Assembly (NCBI GenBank): GCA_025463285.1
Contig: JAOBWI010000038.1
Location: 1 to 42,622, forward strand
DNA from: Acidimicrobiaceae bacterium
Lineage (GTDB): Bacteria > Actinomycetota > Acidimicrobiia > Acidimicrobiales > RAAP-2
DNA length: 42,622 nt
Direction: 5' to 3'
Shown: positions 1-7,171 of the stretch, one piece after another
How the letters are laid out: the number at the start of each line of letters is the position of its first letter
Position numbering within the stretch: position 1 is the stretch's first letter
Position numbers and translations under genes: made by a program
Notes under the pieces: generated by a model
What the model saw: the letters and a program-made list of their open reading frames with translations, nothing else
What the model was told of the DNA's origin: nothing
Databases searched by the model: none

Positions 1-1061
1 TTCTTGGTCACCTTCTTGGCGGGCGATGCTTTCTTCGCGGGCGTTGCCTTCTTGGCGGGCAATGCTTTCTTCGCGGGCGTTGCCTTTCTGGTCGCCTTCT
101 TGGCGGGCGATGCTTTCTTCGTCGATGATGGCATCGGCGTCACGATCGCAGCAATCAGCATTGAGTCCCAGTGCTGATCGCCGTCGTAGAGGGCGATCCC
201 TGCGTCGACGACGCGCTTTCCGATCGCGACGTCAATTGCTCGTGGACCATCGCCGTCGCCGGGAACTTCGAGCAAGAGTGGGAGATCCCGAAGTCTCGGG
301 TGACCCACGAGCGGCGCAAGACCCTTTTCGCCGATGGTACCTTCGCCAATGTTCGCGTGTCGGTCGCGGTTGCCGCCGAAGTCGATTTTCGAGTCGTTGA
401 AATGCAGGCAACGGAGTCGCTCCATGCCCACGGTTCGGCCCACTTCCTTGATCAAACGCTCCGTGTCCGCAATACTCGAGTAGTCAAAACCACTCGCCCA
501 CAAGTGTTGAGTGTCGATGCAGAGCCCGAGACGGTCGTCGCCGTTGCACGCGTCGATCAGCAAACCGATCTCTTCAAAGGTCCGACCCACCGGGCCGTCG
601 CGGCCCGCCGCATTCTCGATGAGAATGGGGCAACTGGGAATGCCCTCAGGAGCGGGATCAGCGTCCTCGAGAGCACGTTCAAGGGCGTCAGCGATTTGAC
701 GAACGACGTTGTCGAAACCGGCTCCTTTGTGCGAGCCCACGTGGAGAACCAATCCCGACGAGCCCATACCGCGCGCCACCGACAAGTTGTGCGTCAAACA
801 CTCAATGGACTTCTCATAGAGTTCGCTCTCGCCCGACGCCAGGTTGATGAGGTAGGTCGCGTGACAGAACGTATCGGTAATGGACGGGTGTTGGGCCTCG
901 GCCTCGCGATACGCCGCTAAGACTTCTGGCGCGTACTGCGACGGTTTCCACATTCGAGGACTTTGGGTGAAGACCTGAATGGAGGTCGCCCCAATCTCCT
1001 CTCCGTACTCCAGGGAAGGCACGAGCTTGCCACCGCCGCGCACGTGCGCACCAACGTTCAT
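1..1061 (-). CDS. nfo: Endonuclease IV (AP endonuclease) with basic histone-like C-terminal tail, 3' end cut by window
   Basis: Zinc-dependent apurinic/apyrimidinic endonuclease of base excision repair, a TIM-barrel phosphodiesterase. Read from ATG at 1061 the frame stays open to base 1 (353 residues visible), so the gene runs off the left edge. It begins MNVGAHVRGGGKLVPSL, and an in-frame TAG lies 15 nt upstream. All nine family metal ligands appear in order: His in TFCHATYL (about 67), His in LVLHVGSHKG, Glu in PILIENAAG, Asp and His in CIDTQHLWASG, His in CLHFNDSK, Asp and His in NRDRHANIG, and Glu in LLLEVPGDG. The core ends near residue 305, about where E. coli Nfo (285 aa) stops. A Lys/Ala/Pro/Ser/Thr tail follows, with units such as PAKKATPAKKAS. 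No Shine-Dalgarno sequence precedes the ATG, so the mRNA may be leaderless. The core is certain; the full tail length is unknown. Confidence 0.93.
   Translation of the reverse strand, partial: MNVGAHVRGGGKLVPSLEYGEEIGATSIQVFTQSPRMWKPSQYAPEVLAAYREAEAQHPSITDTFCHATYLINLASGESELYEKSIECLTHNLSVARGMGSSGLVLHVGSHKGAGFDNVVRQIADALERALEDADPAPEGIPSCPILIENAAGRDGPVGRTFEEIGLLIDACNGDDRLGLCIDTQHLWASGFDYSSIADTERLIKEVGRTVGMERLRCLHFNDSKIDFGGNRDRHANIGEGTIGEKGLAPLVGHPRLRDLPLLLEVPGDGDGPRAIDVAIGKRVVDAGIALYDGDQHWDSMLIAAIVTPMPSSTKKASPAKKATRKATPAKKALPAKKATPAKKASPAKKVTK
11..120. repeat. 36-bp coding tandem repeat (basic tail of endonuclease IV)
   Basis: Two adjacent 36-bp units, 11-46 and 47-82, differ at one base (25 versus 61). 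A 12-bp interruption (83-94) and a partial third unit (95-120) follow. The period is a multiple of three and, on the minus strand, encodes a 12-residue Lys/Ala/Pro unit. This is protein-level low complexity within nfo and not a CRISPR array. The repeat may continue left of the window. Confidence 0.9.
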
Positions 1062-1107
1062 TACAGTAAAACTACTAGCCCCACTACGAACAGAAGACAG
1101 GACTCCC

Positions 1108-1509
1108 GTGCCCGATTCCTTCACCCCGGCCTCTCGCGCCGTCTTTGACAAGAAGGTGCTCGCCCACGTCGCGAGTCTCGACCCCGACGGGTCGCCCAAC
1201 GTGAGCCCGGTGTGGGTGGAGCTCGACGGGGACGACATTGTCATCAATACGGCGTTGGGCCGAGCCAAGGCGCGCAACCTCGCGAGCGACGCCCGCGTGG
1301 CCGTCTCACTCACCGATCCCGACGATCCCTACGCCACCATTACGGTGCGCGGCACGGTCGTTACTTTCACCACCGACGGCGCCGATGACGTCATCGACCG
1401 ACTTGCCAAGAAGTACCTGGACGCCGACTCCTACCCTTTTCGACAGGAAGGTGAGATTCGCGTGACGGTCAAGATTCACCCTGATCGCATTTCGCACCAA
1501 CTCCCGTAG
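1108..1509 (+). CDS. PPOX-class flavoprotein (F420/FMN-dependent, split-barrel)
   Basis: Small 133-residue split beta-barrel protein of the pyridoxamine 5'-phosphate oxidase-like superfamily, most like the actinobacterial PPOX class F420-dependent enzymes. Signatures are LAHVASLDPDGSPNVSPVWV near residues 18-37, then KARNLASDARVAVSLTDPDD and TITVRGTVV. These form the usual cofactor-binding strands. I chose GTG at 1108 because homologues begin just before the LAHVASL strand and a purine-rich stretch (gaagacagga) lies upstream. A longer in-frame reading back to 979 would overlap the divergent nfo gene. The substrate is unknown, and F420 versus FMN use cannot be told from sequence alone. Its stop is 3 nt from the stop of the convergent gene. 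Confidence 0.85.
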   Translation: MPDSFTPASRAVFDKKVLAHVASLDPDGSPNVSPVWVELDGDDIVINTALGRAKARNLASDARVAVSLTDPDDPYATITVRGTVVTFTTDGADDVIDRLAKKYLDADSYPFRQEGEIRVTVKIHPDRISHQLP

Positions 1510-1512
1510 TTG

Positions 1513-1995
1513 CTACTTCGTTGAGCTAAAGAAGGTGAGTTCACCGACGTCACTCGCTTCGCGGCGCGCGAAGCCGAGAGTTGTGTCGGCGCTACGCAGC
1601 GTCCCGTCGTAACTCCACACGGTGATGACCGACCGGGGCGCCGGCCGGTTGTAGGCGTCGCGAAGGGTGGCGACCTCGTTCGAGAAGTTCACCGGGGAGT
1701 CCCTGAGCAGGGCGCGCACGACGTCGGCGTGCTCACGCGCGCTAGATGACTCGATCACCACGTGGCGCAGGGCCATCATCGTGGCCAGCGTCTTGACGTC
1801 ACGTGCCGCAATCTGCGCGGGGTAGTCGCCCGACACGTCGAGCCAGACCCCGCACGATGCTAAGTCCTGCGCCACTGAGGCCACGACCATCGCGGTGTCG
1901 GCGCTCGAGCAGTGAAGGAGGAGGGGCAGTTCGTGAGTACGCCTCGACGCTGCGGATCGACGTTCGAAGGGAAAGTCGAGACGAACGAGCTCCAT
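1513..1995 (-). CDS. Hypothetical protein at the end of the rpsP-rplS operon
   Basis: 160 residues, ATG start 2 nt after the stop of the DUF2469 gene, so very likely cotranscribed with it. I do not recognise a family. It has no signal peptide, no clear membrane segment and no cysteine-rich motif. The sequence alternates predicted helices and strands (for example LPLLLHCSSADTAMVVASVA and KTLATMMALRHVVIE) and ends with a strand-rich part containing SVITVWSYDGTLRSADTT. In mycobacteria the positions around DUF2469 are held by rnhB and a YraN-type nuclease. This protein shows no RNase HII or YraN motif that I can see, so it is not an obvious replacement for either. Reality as a gene is supported by codon use like the neighbours and the tight spacing. 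Confidence 0.7.
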   Translation of the reverse strand: MELVRLDFPFERRSAASRRTHELPLLLHCSSADTAMVVASVAQDLASCGVWLDVSGDYPAQIAARDVKTLATMMALRHVVIESSSAREHADVVRALLRDSPVNFSNEVATLRDAYNRPAPRSVITVWSYDGTLRSADTTLGFARREASDVGELTFFSSTK

Positions 1996-1997
1996 GC

Positions 1998-2297
1998 CTA
2001 GGGCTGGAGGTCTTCTTTGGGCAGACGCTCAATATTGACGTCGCGAAAGGTGAGGATTCTCACCGACGGCACAAAACGAGCGGCGCGGTACATGTCCCAG
2101 ACCCAGGCGTCGTGCAAGGTCACCTCGAGCAGCGTGGGCGTGGCGTTCGATTTTACTTCCACGGCCACGTCATTGGCCAGGTAGAAACGACGGTCGGTTT
2201 CGACGGCGAAGTCGAACATTCCCACGACCGCCTTGTACTCCTGAACCAGCGCGAGTTCGAGGGTCGACTCGTAGTCGTCGAGCTCTTCTTCACCCAC
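1998..2297 (-). CDS. DUF2469 family protein
   Basis: 99-residue protein of an actinobacterial family of unknown function (Mycobacterium Rv2901c type). Diagnostic segments are ELDDYESTLELALVQEYKAV, FDFAVETDRRFYLAND and the highly conserved DAWVWDMYRAARFVPSVRIL followed by TFRDVNIE. The GTG start lies 6 nt after the rplS stop, so it is in the same operon. In other actinobacteria the family normally sits behind rplS with lepB and rnhB in between; here both are missing and the gene directly follows rplS. The function is not known. The position suggests a role tied to translation or ribosome maturation, which is inference. Confidence 0.92.
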   Translation of the reverse strand: MGEEELDDYESTLELALVQEYKAVVGMFDFAVETDRRFYLANDVAVEVKSNATPTLLEVTLHDAWVWDMYRAARFVPSVRILTFRDVNIERLPKEDLQP

Positions 2298-2303
2298 CAG
2301 CGA

Positions 2304-2660
2304 CTACGCGCGCTCGTTGACGCGAAGTTCCTTGATCTTGGCGGCCTTGCCGCGAAGTTCACGCAGGTAATACAACTTCGCACGACGCACGTCACCGTAG
2401 GACTCCACTTCGATCTTGGCGATGGTGGGGGTGTGAACGGGAAAGGTGCGCTCCACGCCCACGCCGAAACTGATCTTTCGTACGGTGAAGGTCTCCTGCA
2501 GCCCAGAACCCTGACGTCGAATCACGACGCCCTGAAAGACCTGAACGCGCTGACGGGTACCTTCGACCACGCGGACGTGGACTTTGACGGTGTCGCCGGG
2601 GCGAAAGGCGGGGATGTCATCGCGAAGCGAGTCGCGGTCAACTAAGTCGGTGGGGTTCAT
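2304..2660 (-). CDS. rplS: 50S ribosomal protein L19
   Basis: 118 residues, the normal length. L19 sits at the 30S-50S interface and contributes to intersubunit bridges. Family features are [20 protein letters not shown] near residues 19-38, [20 protein letters not shown], and [20 protein letters not shown], ending with the basic [23 protein letters not shown] start at 2660. It is the last classical gene of the rpsP-khpA-rimM-trmD-rplS cluster, 36 nt after trmD, with no hairpin in the gap that I can see. Confidence 0.98.
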   Translation of the reverse strand: MNPTDLVDRDSLRDDIPAFRPGDTVKVHVRVVEGTRQRVQVFQGVVIRRQGSGLQETFTVRKISFGVGVERTFPVHTPTIAKIEVESYGDVRRAKLYYLRELRGKAAKIKELRVNERA

Positions 2661-2696
2661 GAGAGCGGTCCCTTTCGGATCACAGGCTGTGCAAGT

Positions 2697-3449
2697 TTAG
2701 CCGCTTCCTTCGGGACCCTCCACCATCTCCACTCTCTGCAGGAGGGCACTCTCGTCGTCGCTTAAGCCTCCCCGACGCACCATCAGGTCACTTCGACGTG
2801 CGATCGTTCGTTTCAAGGCCTGCGCTCGGCGCCAACCCTCGATTTTCGCGTGGTCGCCCGAGAGGAGGATGTCCGGTACTCGTAGTCCTCTCACCTCGGC
2901 CGGCTTGGTGTACTGGGGGTACTCCAAGAGACCGTGCGAAAACGACTCGTCGGCACTGGACTCGTCGTTGCCCAAAGCTCCCGGCAATAGTCGCACCACC
3001 GACTCAATGACGCAGAGCGCCGCGAGCTCACCTCCGGCCAACACGAAGTCGCCCAGGGACAACTCCTCATCGACGATCAGATCGAAGACGCGCTGATCGA
3101 ATCCTTCGTAGCGCCCACACAACAGCGTGAAGCCGGCTAGGTCACTTAACTCTCGAGCCACGGCGTGGGTAAACACCCGTCCCGACGGCGTGAGAGCAAT
3201 CACCGGGTGGGCCAGATCGGGCGTGGATTCGATGGTGTCGATGATGGGTTCGGCCCGCAGCACCATCCCCGCACCTCCCCCGAAGGGTGAGTCGTCCACG
3301 CTGCGATGCGCGTCGTGGGTAGCGTCACGAAAATCGTGCACGTGGAGCTCCCACACCCCGCGCTCACTCGCTCGACCCAGCACTGACGTGGTGGCGTAGT
3401 CGGTGATCGCTCGGGGAAACAAGGTCAGCACGTCCACGCGCAGGGTCAT
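2697..3449 (-). CDS. trmD: tRNA (guanine-37-N1) methyltransferase
   Basis: 250-residue SPOUT methyltransferase that makes m1G37 in tRNAs with G36, preventing +1 frameshifting, using S-adenosylmethionine. It starts MTLRVDVLTLFP, as in the family. The trefoil-knot segments are LTPSGRVFTH, LLCGRYEGFDQRV, LSLGDFVLAGGELAA and GLLEYPQYTKPAEVRG, and the C-terminal tRNA-binding domain contains LLSGDHAKIEGWRR. The start overlaps the rimM stop by 4 nt, implying translational coupling. Length and motifs indicate a normal active enzyme. Confidence 0.98.
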   Translation of the reverse strand: MTLRVDVLTLFPRAITDYATTSVLGRASERGVWELHVHDFRDATHDAHRSVDDSPFGGGAGMVLRAEPIIDTIESTPDLAHPVIALTPSGRVFTHAVARELSDLAGFTLLCGRYEGFDQRVFDLIVDEELSLGDFVLAGGELAALCVIESVVRLLPGALGNDESSADESFSHGLLEYPQYTKPAEVRGLRVPDILLSGDHAKIEGWRRAQALKRTIARRSDLMVRRGGLSDDESALLQRVEMVEGPEGSG

Positions 3450-3919
3450 TCGAAGAGTCCCTCGGGGGCGTCGATCTCCACGCGCTGATTCGCTTCGATG
3501 GAGGTGACGAAGGTGAGTGGAACGAGCGCGCCGGAGTCGAGAACCATGATGTCGCTCGCGGGATTGGCTTCCACGTCCACCACCACCCCTCGGCTCACGC
3601 CCGATACGTCGATGACTTCAGCGCCAAAGAGTTGATCGATCCAGATCACGCTGGCGTCCTCGATGCGCGGTGCGGAGAGAACGACGCCCCGCCATCGATC
3701 GGCCTCCTCGCGCGAGTCGATCCGATCGAACTGGACGATGAAACGCGCCTGATGAGCCGCGGAGGCCAGCACCACGAGAGGACCTCGCTCACTGAGGAGC
3801 GTTGCTCCTACGGCCAGACGTTCGACGCGATCGCTCCAGAGGTCGACCTGCACCTGACCGCGTAGTCCGTGCGCCTTGACGATACGCCCGACTTCGAGCG
3901 TGGCGCGCTCGTCGGCCAC
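3446..3919 (-). CDS. rimM: Ribosome maturation factor RimM
   Basis: 157 residues. RimM binds ribosomal protein S19 and helps 30S head maturation. The N-terminal RimM barrel starts with LEVGRIVKAHGLRGQVQVDL at about 8-27, includes RFIVQFDRIDSREEADRWRG, and is followed by a PRC-barrel (DQLFGAEVID to PLTFVTSIEANQRVEIDAPEG). Slightly shorter than the usual 165-180 residues. GTG start at 3919, 2 nt after the khpA stop; the end overlaps trmD by 4 nt. Function by family is secure. Confidence 0.96.
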   Translation of the reverse strand: MADERATLEVGRIVKAHGLRGQVQVDLWSDRVERLAVGATLLSERGPLVVLASAAHQARFIVQFDRIDSREEADRWRGVVLSAPRIEDASVIWIDQLFGAEVIDVSGVSRGVVVDVEANPASDIMVLDSGALVPLTFVTSIEANQRVEIDAPEGLFE

Positions 3920-3921
3920 GG

Positions 3922-4287
3922 TTAGTCGACGATGTCGACGGAAGTGGTGACGCCGTCGCGCGAGCCCGCGGCGCCCACCAGCGCGCGAATCGCCTGCGCG
4001 GTGCGTCCGCGTCGCCCGATGATGCGCCCCATGTCGTTCGGTCCCACGTTGAGCGACAGCACGACCTTGCCTTGGCGCTCGTTCACTTCGACCGAGACGG
4101 CGGAAGGGTCTTCGGCTAACGACTTGGCGATGAACTCCAGCGCCGCCAGAGCGGTCGCGGCCCGTTGGCTCTGAGCGTCCTGTCTCTCGTTACCTTGGTC
4201 CACGACATCGTCGTCGAAGTCGACCTGGTCATCGTCGTCAATCCTGTTGACGTCACCGGCGACGTAGTCGTCCTCGACGTCGCTCAC
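3922..4287 (-). CDS. khpA: KH-domain RNA-binding protein KhpA with acidic N-terminal extension
   Basis: 121 residues. The C-terminal 75 residues are a KhpA-type KH domain: ALEFIAKSLAEDPSAVSVEV, LSLNVGPNDMGRIIGRRGRT (the GRRG is the RNA-binding GxxG loop) and AIRALVGAAG. KhpA pairs with KhpB/Jag in a global RNA-binding complex affecting cell size and sRNAs in Gram-positives. Unusually, about 40 residues precede the domain and are strongly acidic (runs such as IDDDDQVDFDDDVVD). The GTG start overlaps the rpsP stop (GTGA), which favours the long form. Standard place between rpsP and rimM. An internal start giving a normal 75-80-residue protein cannot be excluded. Confidence 0.93.
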   Translation of the reverse strand: MSDVEDDYVAGDVNRIDDDDQVDFDDDVVDQGNERQDAQSQRAATALAALEFIAKSLAEDPSAVSVEVNERQGKVVLSLNVGPNDMGRIIGRRGRTAQAIRALVGAAGSRDGVTTSVDIVD

Positions 4288-4571
4288 GTGAGCGCCTTCG
4301 AGGCCTCGAACGCCTCCAGGGCACCGCTGACCTTCAATAGTTTGGCCACGCGTTCCGTGGGCTGAGCCCCGTGATGAAGCCAGTGGAGAACCTTGTCGTT
4401 GTCGATCTTGAGCACCATCTCGGGCTCGGCCGTCGAGAGTCCACGGGGCTGGTAGGTACCGACGATCTCAAGGAAGGCGCCCGAACGGGCGCGGCGGCTC
4501 TCCGCGGCGACGACGCGGTAGGTGGGTTGCTTCTTCTTACCCATTCGCACCAAGCGTAGTTTTACAGCCAC
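4284..4571 (-). CDS. rpsP: 30S ribosomal protein S16
   Basis: 95 residues. S16 is an early-binding 30S assembly protein. Signature MAVKLRLVRMGKKKQPTYRV at the N-terminus, followed by VVAAESRRARSGAFLEIVGTY and LHHGAQPTERVAKLLKVSG. GTG start at 4571 is preceded by a purine-rich site (gaaggga) at good spacing. A 64-nt gap separates it from the upstream ffh stop, enough for a promoter though I see no convincing pair of boxes. It heads the tightly packed ribosome/tRNA sub-cluster through rplS. Confidence 0.97.
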   Translation of the reverse strand: MAVKLRLVRMGKKKQPTYRVVAAESRRARSGAFLEIVGTYQPRGLSTAEPEMVLKIDNDKVLHWLHHGAQPTERVAKLLKVSGALEAFEASKALT

Positions 4572-4635
4572 AACGTAATTCCCTTCGAATCTGTCTTCCC
4601 AAGCGGAACGGGGCGATATACCCGAGCGTCAAAGT

Positions 4636-6111
4636 TTAGCGTTGTTTGGGAGGGGTCACCCTCCCACCTTTCTTCTTCTTGTTTTTCGAACCGCCGCCAC
4701 GCGGGGCCGACGCCGCACTCGCCATTCCCGCGCCGAGGGCCTCAAAACCCGCGGGCAAAGACTCGCTGCGAGCCTTGGCCGCGAGCGAGGCCATGCGACC
4801 CATGCCCGCGGGCATGGCCGGCGCTCCGTTTCCCATCTGACGCATCATCTTTCTCATCTCACCAAACTGCTTGAGAAGTTGATTGACCGCCGACACGCTG
4901 GTGGCCGATCCCTTGGCGATGCGCGTGCGACGCGAACCGTCGATGATGTTCGGATCTCGTCGTTCCTTGGGCGTCATGGAGCGCACGATCGCTTCCACGC
5001 GGTTGAGCTCACCTTCGTCTACGTTGGAGGCTGCGGTGCGCATCTCCTTCGAGACGCCGGGCATAAGTTTCATCAGCCCACCCAGCGAGCCCATCTTTCG
5101 CACCTGATTGAGTTGGGCCAGAAAGTCATCGAGTGTGAACGTCCCACTCATCATTCGCCCGGCGGACTCGGCGACGACGCTTGGATCCATGGTGCGTTCG
5201 GCCTGTTCAATCAGCGTGAGAACGTCGCCCATGCCAAGAATGCGCGAGGCCATTCTCTCGGGGTAGAAGAGGTCGAAGTCGGCGATCTTCTCACCGGTCG
5301 AAGCAAACACCACCGGCCGGCCGACCACTCCGCGCGCGGAGAGCACCGCACCCCCGCGAGCGTCGTAGTCAAGTTTGGTCACGACGAGACCAGAGAGCGA
5401 CAACGCGTCGTGGAAGGCGCGCGCCGTCTGGACGGCGTCTTGTCCGGTGACCGCATCGATCACGAGGAAGGTGTAGTGCGGCGAGGTCGCTGAAGAGATG
5501 TGGCGAACCTCATCCATCAACGCTTCGTCGATGCTGAGGCGACCGGCGGTGTCGATGATGACCACGTCGCGCCCGAGACGCGCGGCTTCGGCGACGCCCT
5601 TTCTGGCAACCTCCACGGGGTTGGAGTTCTCGGAGTAGACCCCGACGCCGATCTGCTCGGCGAGAACACGCAACTGTTCGACGGCGGCGGGCCGTTGAAG
5701 GTCCGCCGCGACTAAGTAGGGCTGGCGACCTTGTTGCTTAAACCACGCGGCGAGTTTGGCTGCGGCCGTGGTTTTCCCGGCGCCTTGGAGACCGGCCAGC
5801 AAGACGACGGTGGGTGGCTTAGAGGCGTAGGTCACTTTGAGCGGCGTGCCGCCGAGAACTTCGATTAGTTGTTCGTGAACGGCCTTGATGACCTGTTGGC
5901 CCGGCGAGAGACTTTGAGAAAGTGCTTCCCCGCTGAGGCGTTCGCGCACCGCGTCGAGGAACGCGCGCACCACTCCCAGCTCAACGTCGGCCTCCAACAG
6001 CGCCAAACGAACGTCAGCCAAGGCCTGGTCGAGGTCAACGTCGCTGAGGCGTCCGCGTGAGCGAAGGGACGTGTTGAGACGTTCAAAACGTTCGCTGAGG
6101 GCGTCAAACAT
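4636..6111 (-). CDS. ffh: Signal recognition particle protein Ffh (SRP54)
   Basis: 491-residue SRP GTPase that binds signal sequences and SRP RNA and docks on FtsY at the membrane. The N domain covers 1-95. The G domain follows with P-loop GLQGAGKT at about 107-114, DLQRPAAVEQL and DTAGRL near 187. The methionine-rich M domain starts about 300, with SGTFTLDDFLAQLNQVRKMG, the SRP-RNA-binding segment SRRTRIAKGSATSVSAVNQL, and MRKMMRQMG. The C-terminus is a basic GSKNKKKKGG tail. ATG at 6111, 19 nt after ftsY, so both GTPases of the pathway are made from one transcript. No anomaly. Confidence 0.98.
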   Translation of the reverse strand: MFDALSERFERLNTSLRSRGRLSDVDLDQALADVRLALLEADVELGVVRAFLDAVRERLSGEALSQSLSPGQQVIKAVHEQLIEVLGGTPLKVTYASKPPTVVLLAGLQGAGKTTAAAKLAAWFKQQGRQPYLVAADLQRPAAVEQLRVLAEQIGVGVYSENSNPVEVARKGVAEAARLGRDVVIIDTAGRLSIDEALMDEVRHISSATSPHYTFLVIDAVTGQDAVQTARAFHDALSLSGLVVTKLDYDARGGAVLSARGVVGRPVVFASTGEKIADFDLFYPERMASRILGMGDVLTLIEQAERTMDPSVVAESAGRMMSGTFTLDDFLAQLNQVRKMGSLGGLMKLMPGVSKEMRTAASNVDEGELNRVEAIVRSMTPKERRDPNIIDGSRRTRIAKGSATSVSAVNQLLKQFGEMRKMMRQMGNGAPAMPAGMGRMASLAAKARSESLPAGFEALGAGMASAASAPRGGGSKNKKKKGGRVTPPKQR

Positions 6112-6130
6112 GGTTATTGAAGGCTAGCGG

Positions 6131-7171
6131 CTAGGTCGAGAGAAGTGAGTCGACGAACTCCTCGGGGTCAAAGACGATGAGGTCGTCGACGCCCTCGCCC
6201 ACCCCCACGAATTTGACCGGTACACCGAGGTCTCGTTCAATGGCAATGACGATGCCTCCGCGCGCCGTGCCGTCCAGTTTGGTGAGAACGATGCCCGTGA
6301 CGCCCGAGGCCGCGAGGAACTCTTGAGCTTGGCTGAGCGCGTTCTGACCGGTGGTGGCGTCCAGGACCAACAGCGTTTCTACGACCTGTCCCGGTGCGCG
6401 GTCGGCCACTCGACGAACCTTGGACAGTTCGTCGAGGAGGTTGGTGCTGTTCGCTCGTCGACCGGCCGTGTCGGCGAGCACGATGTCAAAGCCCTTAGCG
6501 CTGGCCCGGCCAATCGCGTCGTGGACTACTGACCCGGGGTCCGCTCCTTCGTTGGCGCGCACAATGCCAGAGTCGGTGCGCGTCGCCCACTGCTCGAGTT
6601 GATCGGCCGCGGCGGCGCGGAACGTATCGCCGGCCGCGAGGAGCACGCTGCGCCCGGCGTCGTGGTTCCGCTTAGCCAACTTGCCAATGGTCGTTGTCTT
6701 GCCCACGCCGTTGACGCCGACGAACAGCCATACCGGCACCCGTCCTTCGTCGGCCTCGGCCGAGGTCGTTCGATCGCCGCTCAACGAGGACAACAGGATC
6801 TCTCGCACGGCCGCGGCCACCCCGTCGGGCGCGCCGTGCGAACGCAACTCCTCCAGCACCGCATTGGCGGTCGTTAAGCCGACATCACTGCGCAACAAGA
6901 CCTCTTCTACGACCGCGAGTTGCTCCTCGCTCAGATGGTCGCTCGGCGAAAGTGAGCGCACGCGATCGAAGACCCCGCGCGACGTGGCGAGACGTTCTTC
7001 GAGGCGCACCGTCGTCAGTGACGGCATGGACGTCACTTCGGTGACCAAGACCTCGGGCATGGCGGCGCGCGGCGGGGCCAGTTGGGGCACCCTTCGACGC
7101 CCGCGCCGTCGCACCACGATGACCAAGGCGGCCACCACGACAATGGCGAGGACGATGTAAAGAGCGATCAC
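6131..7171 (-). CDS. ftsY: SRP receptor FtsY, with N-terminal membrane anchor
   Basis: 346 residues. Residues 2-21 are a hydrophobic segment followed by RRRGRRR, a transmembrane anchor as in other actinobacterial FtsY proteins that lack the long acidic A domain of E. coli. The N domain covers about 60-135. The G domain carries GVNGVGKT at 152-159, [12 protein letters not shown] at 181-192, DTAGRR near 235 and [10 protein letters not shown] near 300. It receives Ffh-ribosome complexes and passes them to SecYEG. The start overlaps the smc stop by 4 nt (ATGA), so smc-ftsY-ffh are one transcriptional unit. Confidence 0.97.
   Translation of the reverse strand: MIALYIVLAIVVVAALVIVVRRRGRRRVPQLAPPRAAMPEVLVTEVTSMPSLTTVRLEERLATSRGVFDRVRSLSPSDHLSEEQLAVVEEVLLRSDVGLTTANAVLEELRSHGAPDGVAAAVREILLSSLSGDRTTSAEADEGRVPVWLFVGVNGVGKTTTIGKLAKRNHDAGRSVLLAAGDTFRAAAADQLEQWATRTDSGIVRANEGADPGSVVHDAIGRASAKGFDIVLADTAGRRANSTNLLDELSKVRRVADRAPGQVVETLLVLDATTGQNALSQAQEFLAASGVTGIVLTKLDGTARGGIVIAIERDLGVPVKFVGVGEGVDDLIVFDPEEFVDSLLST

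Noticed and set aside
11..120. 36-bp repeats suggesting a CRISPR array
   Set aside because: The units are directly adjacent without unique spacers and keep the reading frame of a Lys/Ala/Pro tail, so they are coding repeats.
171..920. 249-residue open frame on the plus strand
   Set aside because: It is antisense to the clear endonuclease IV gene, whose metal-binding motifs are all on the minus strand.
4642..5493. 283-residue plus-strand open frame
   Set aside because: Shadow of ffh; no family motifs and His/Arg-rich composition typical of antisense frames in high-GC DNA.
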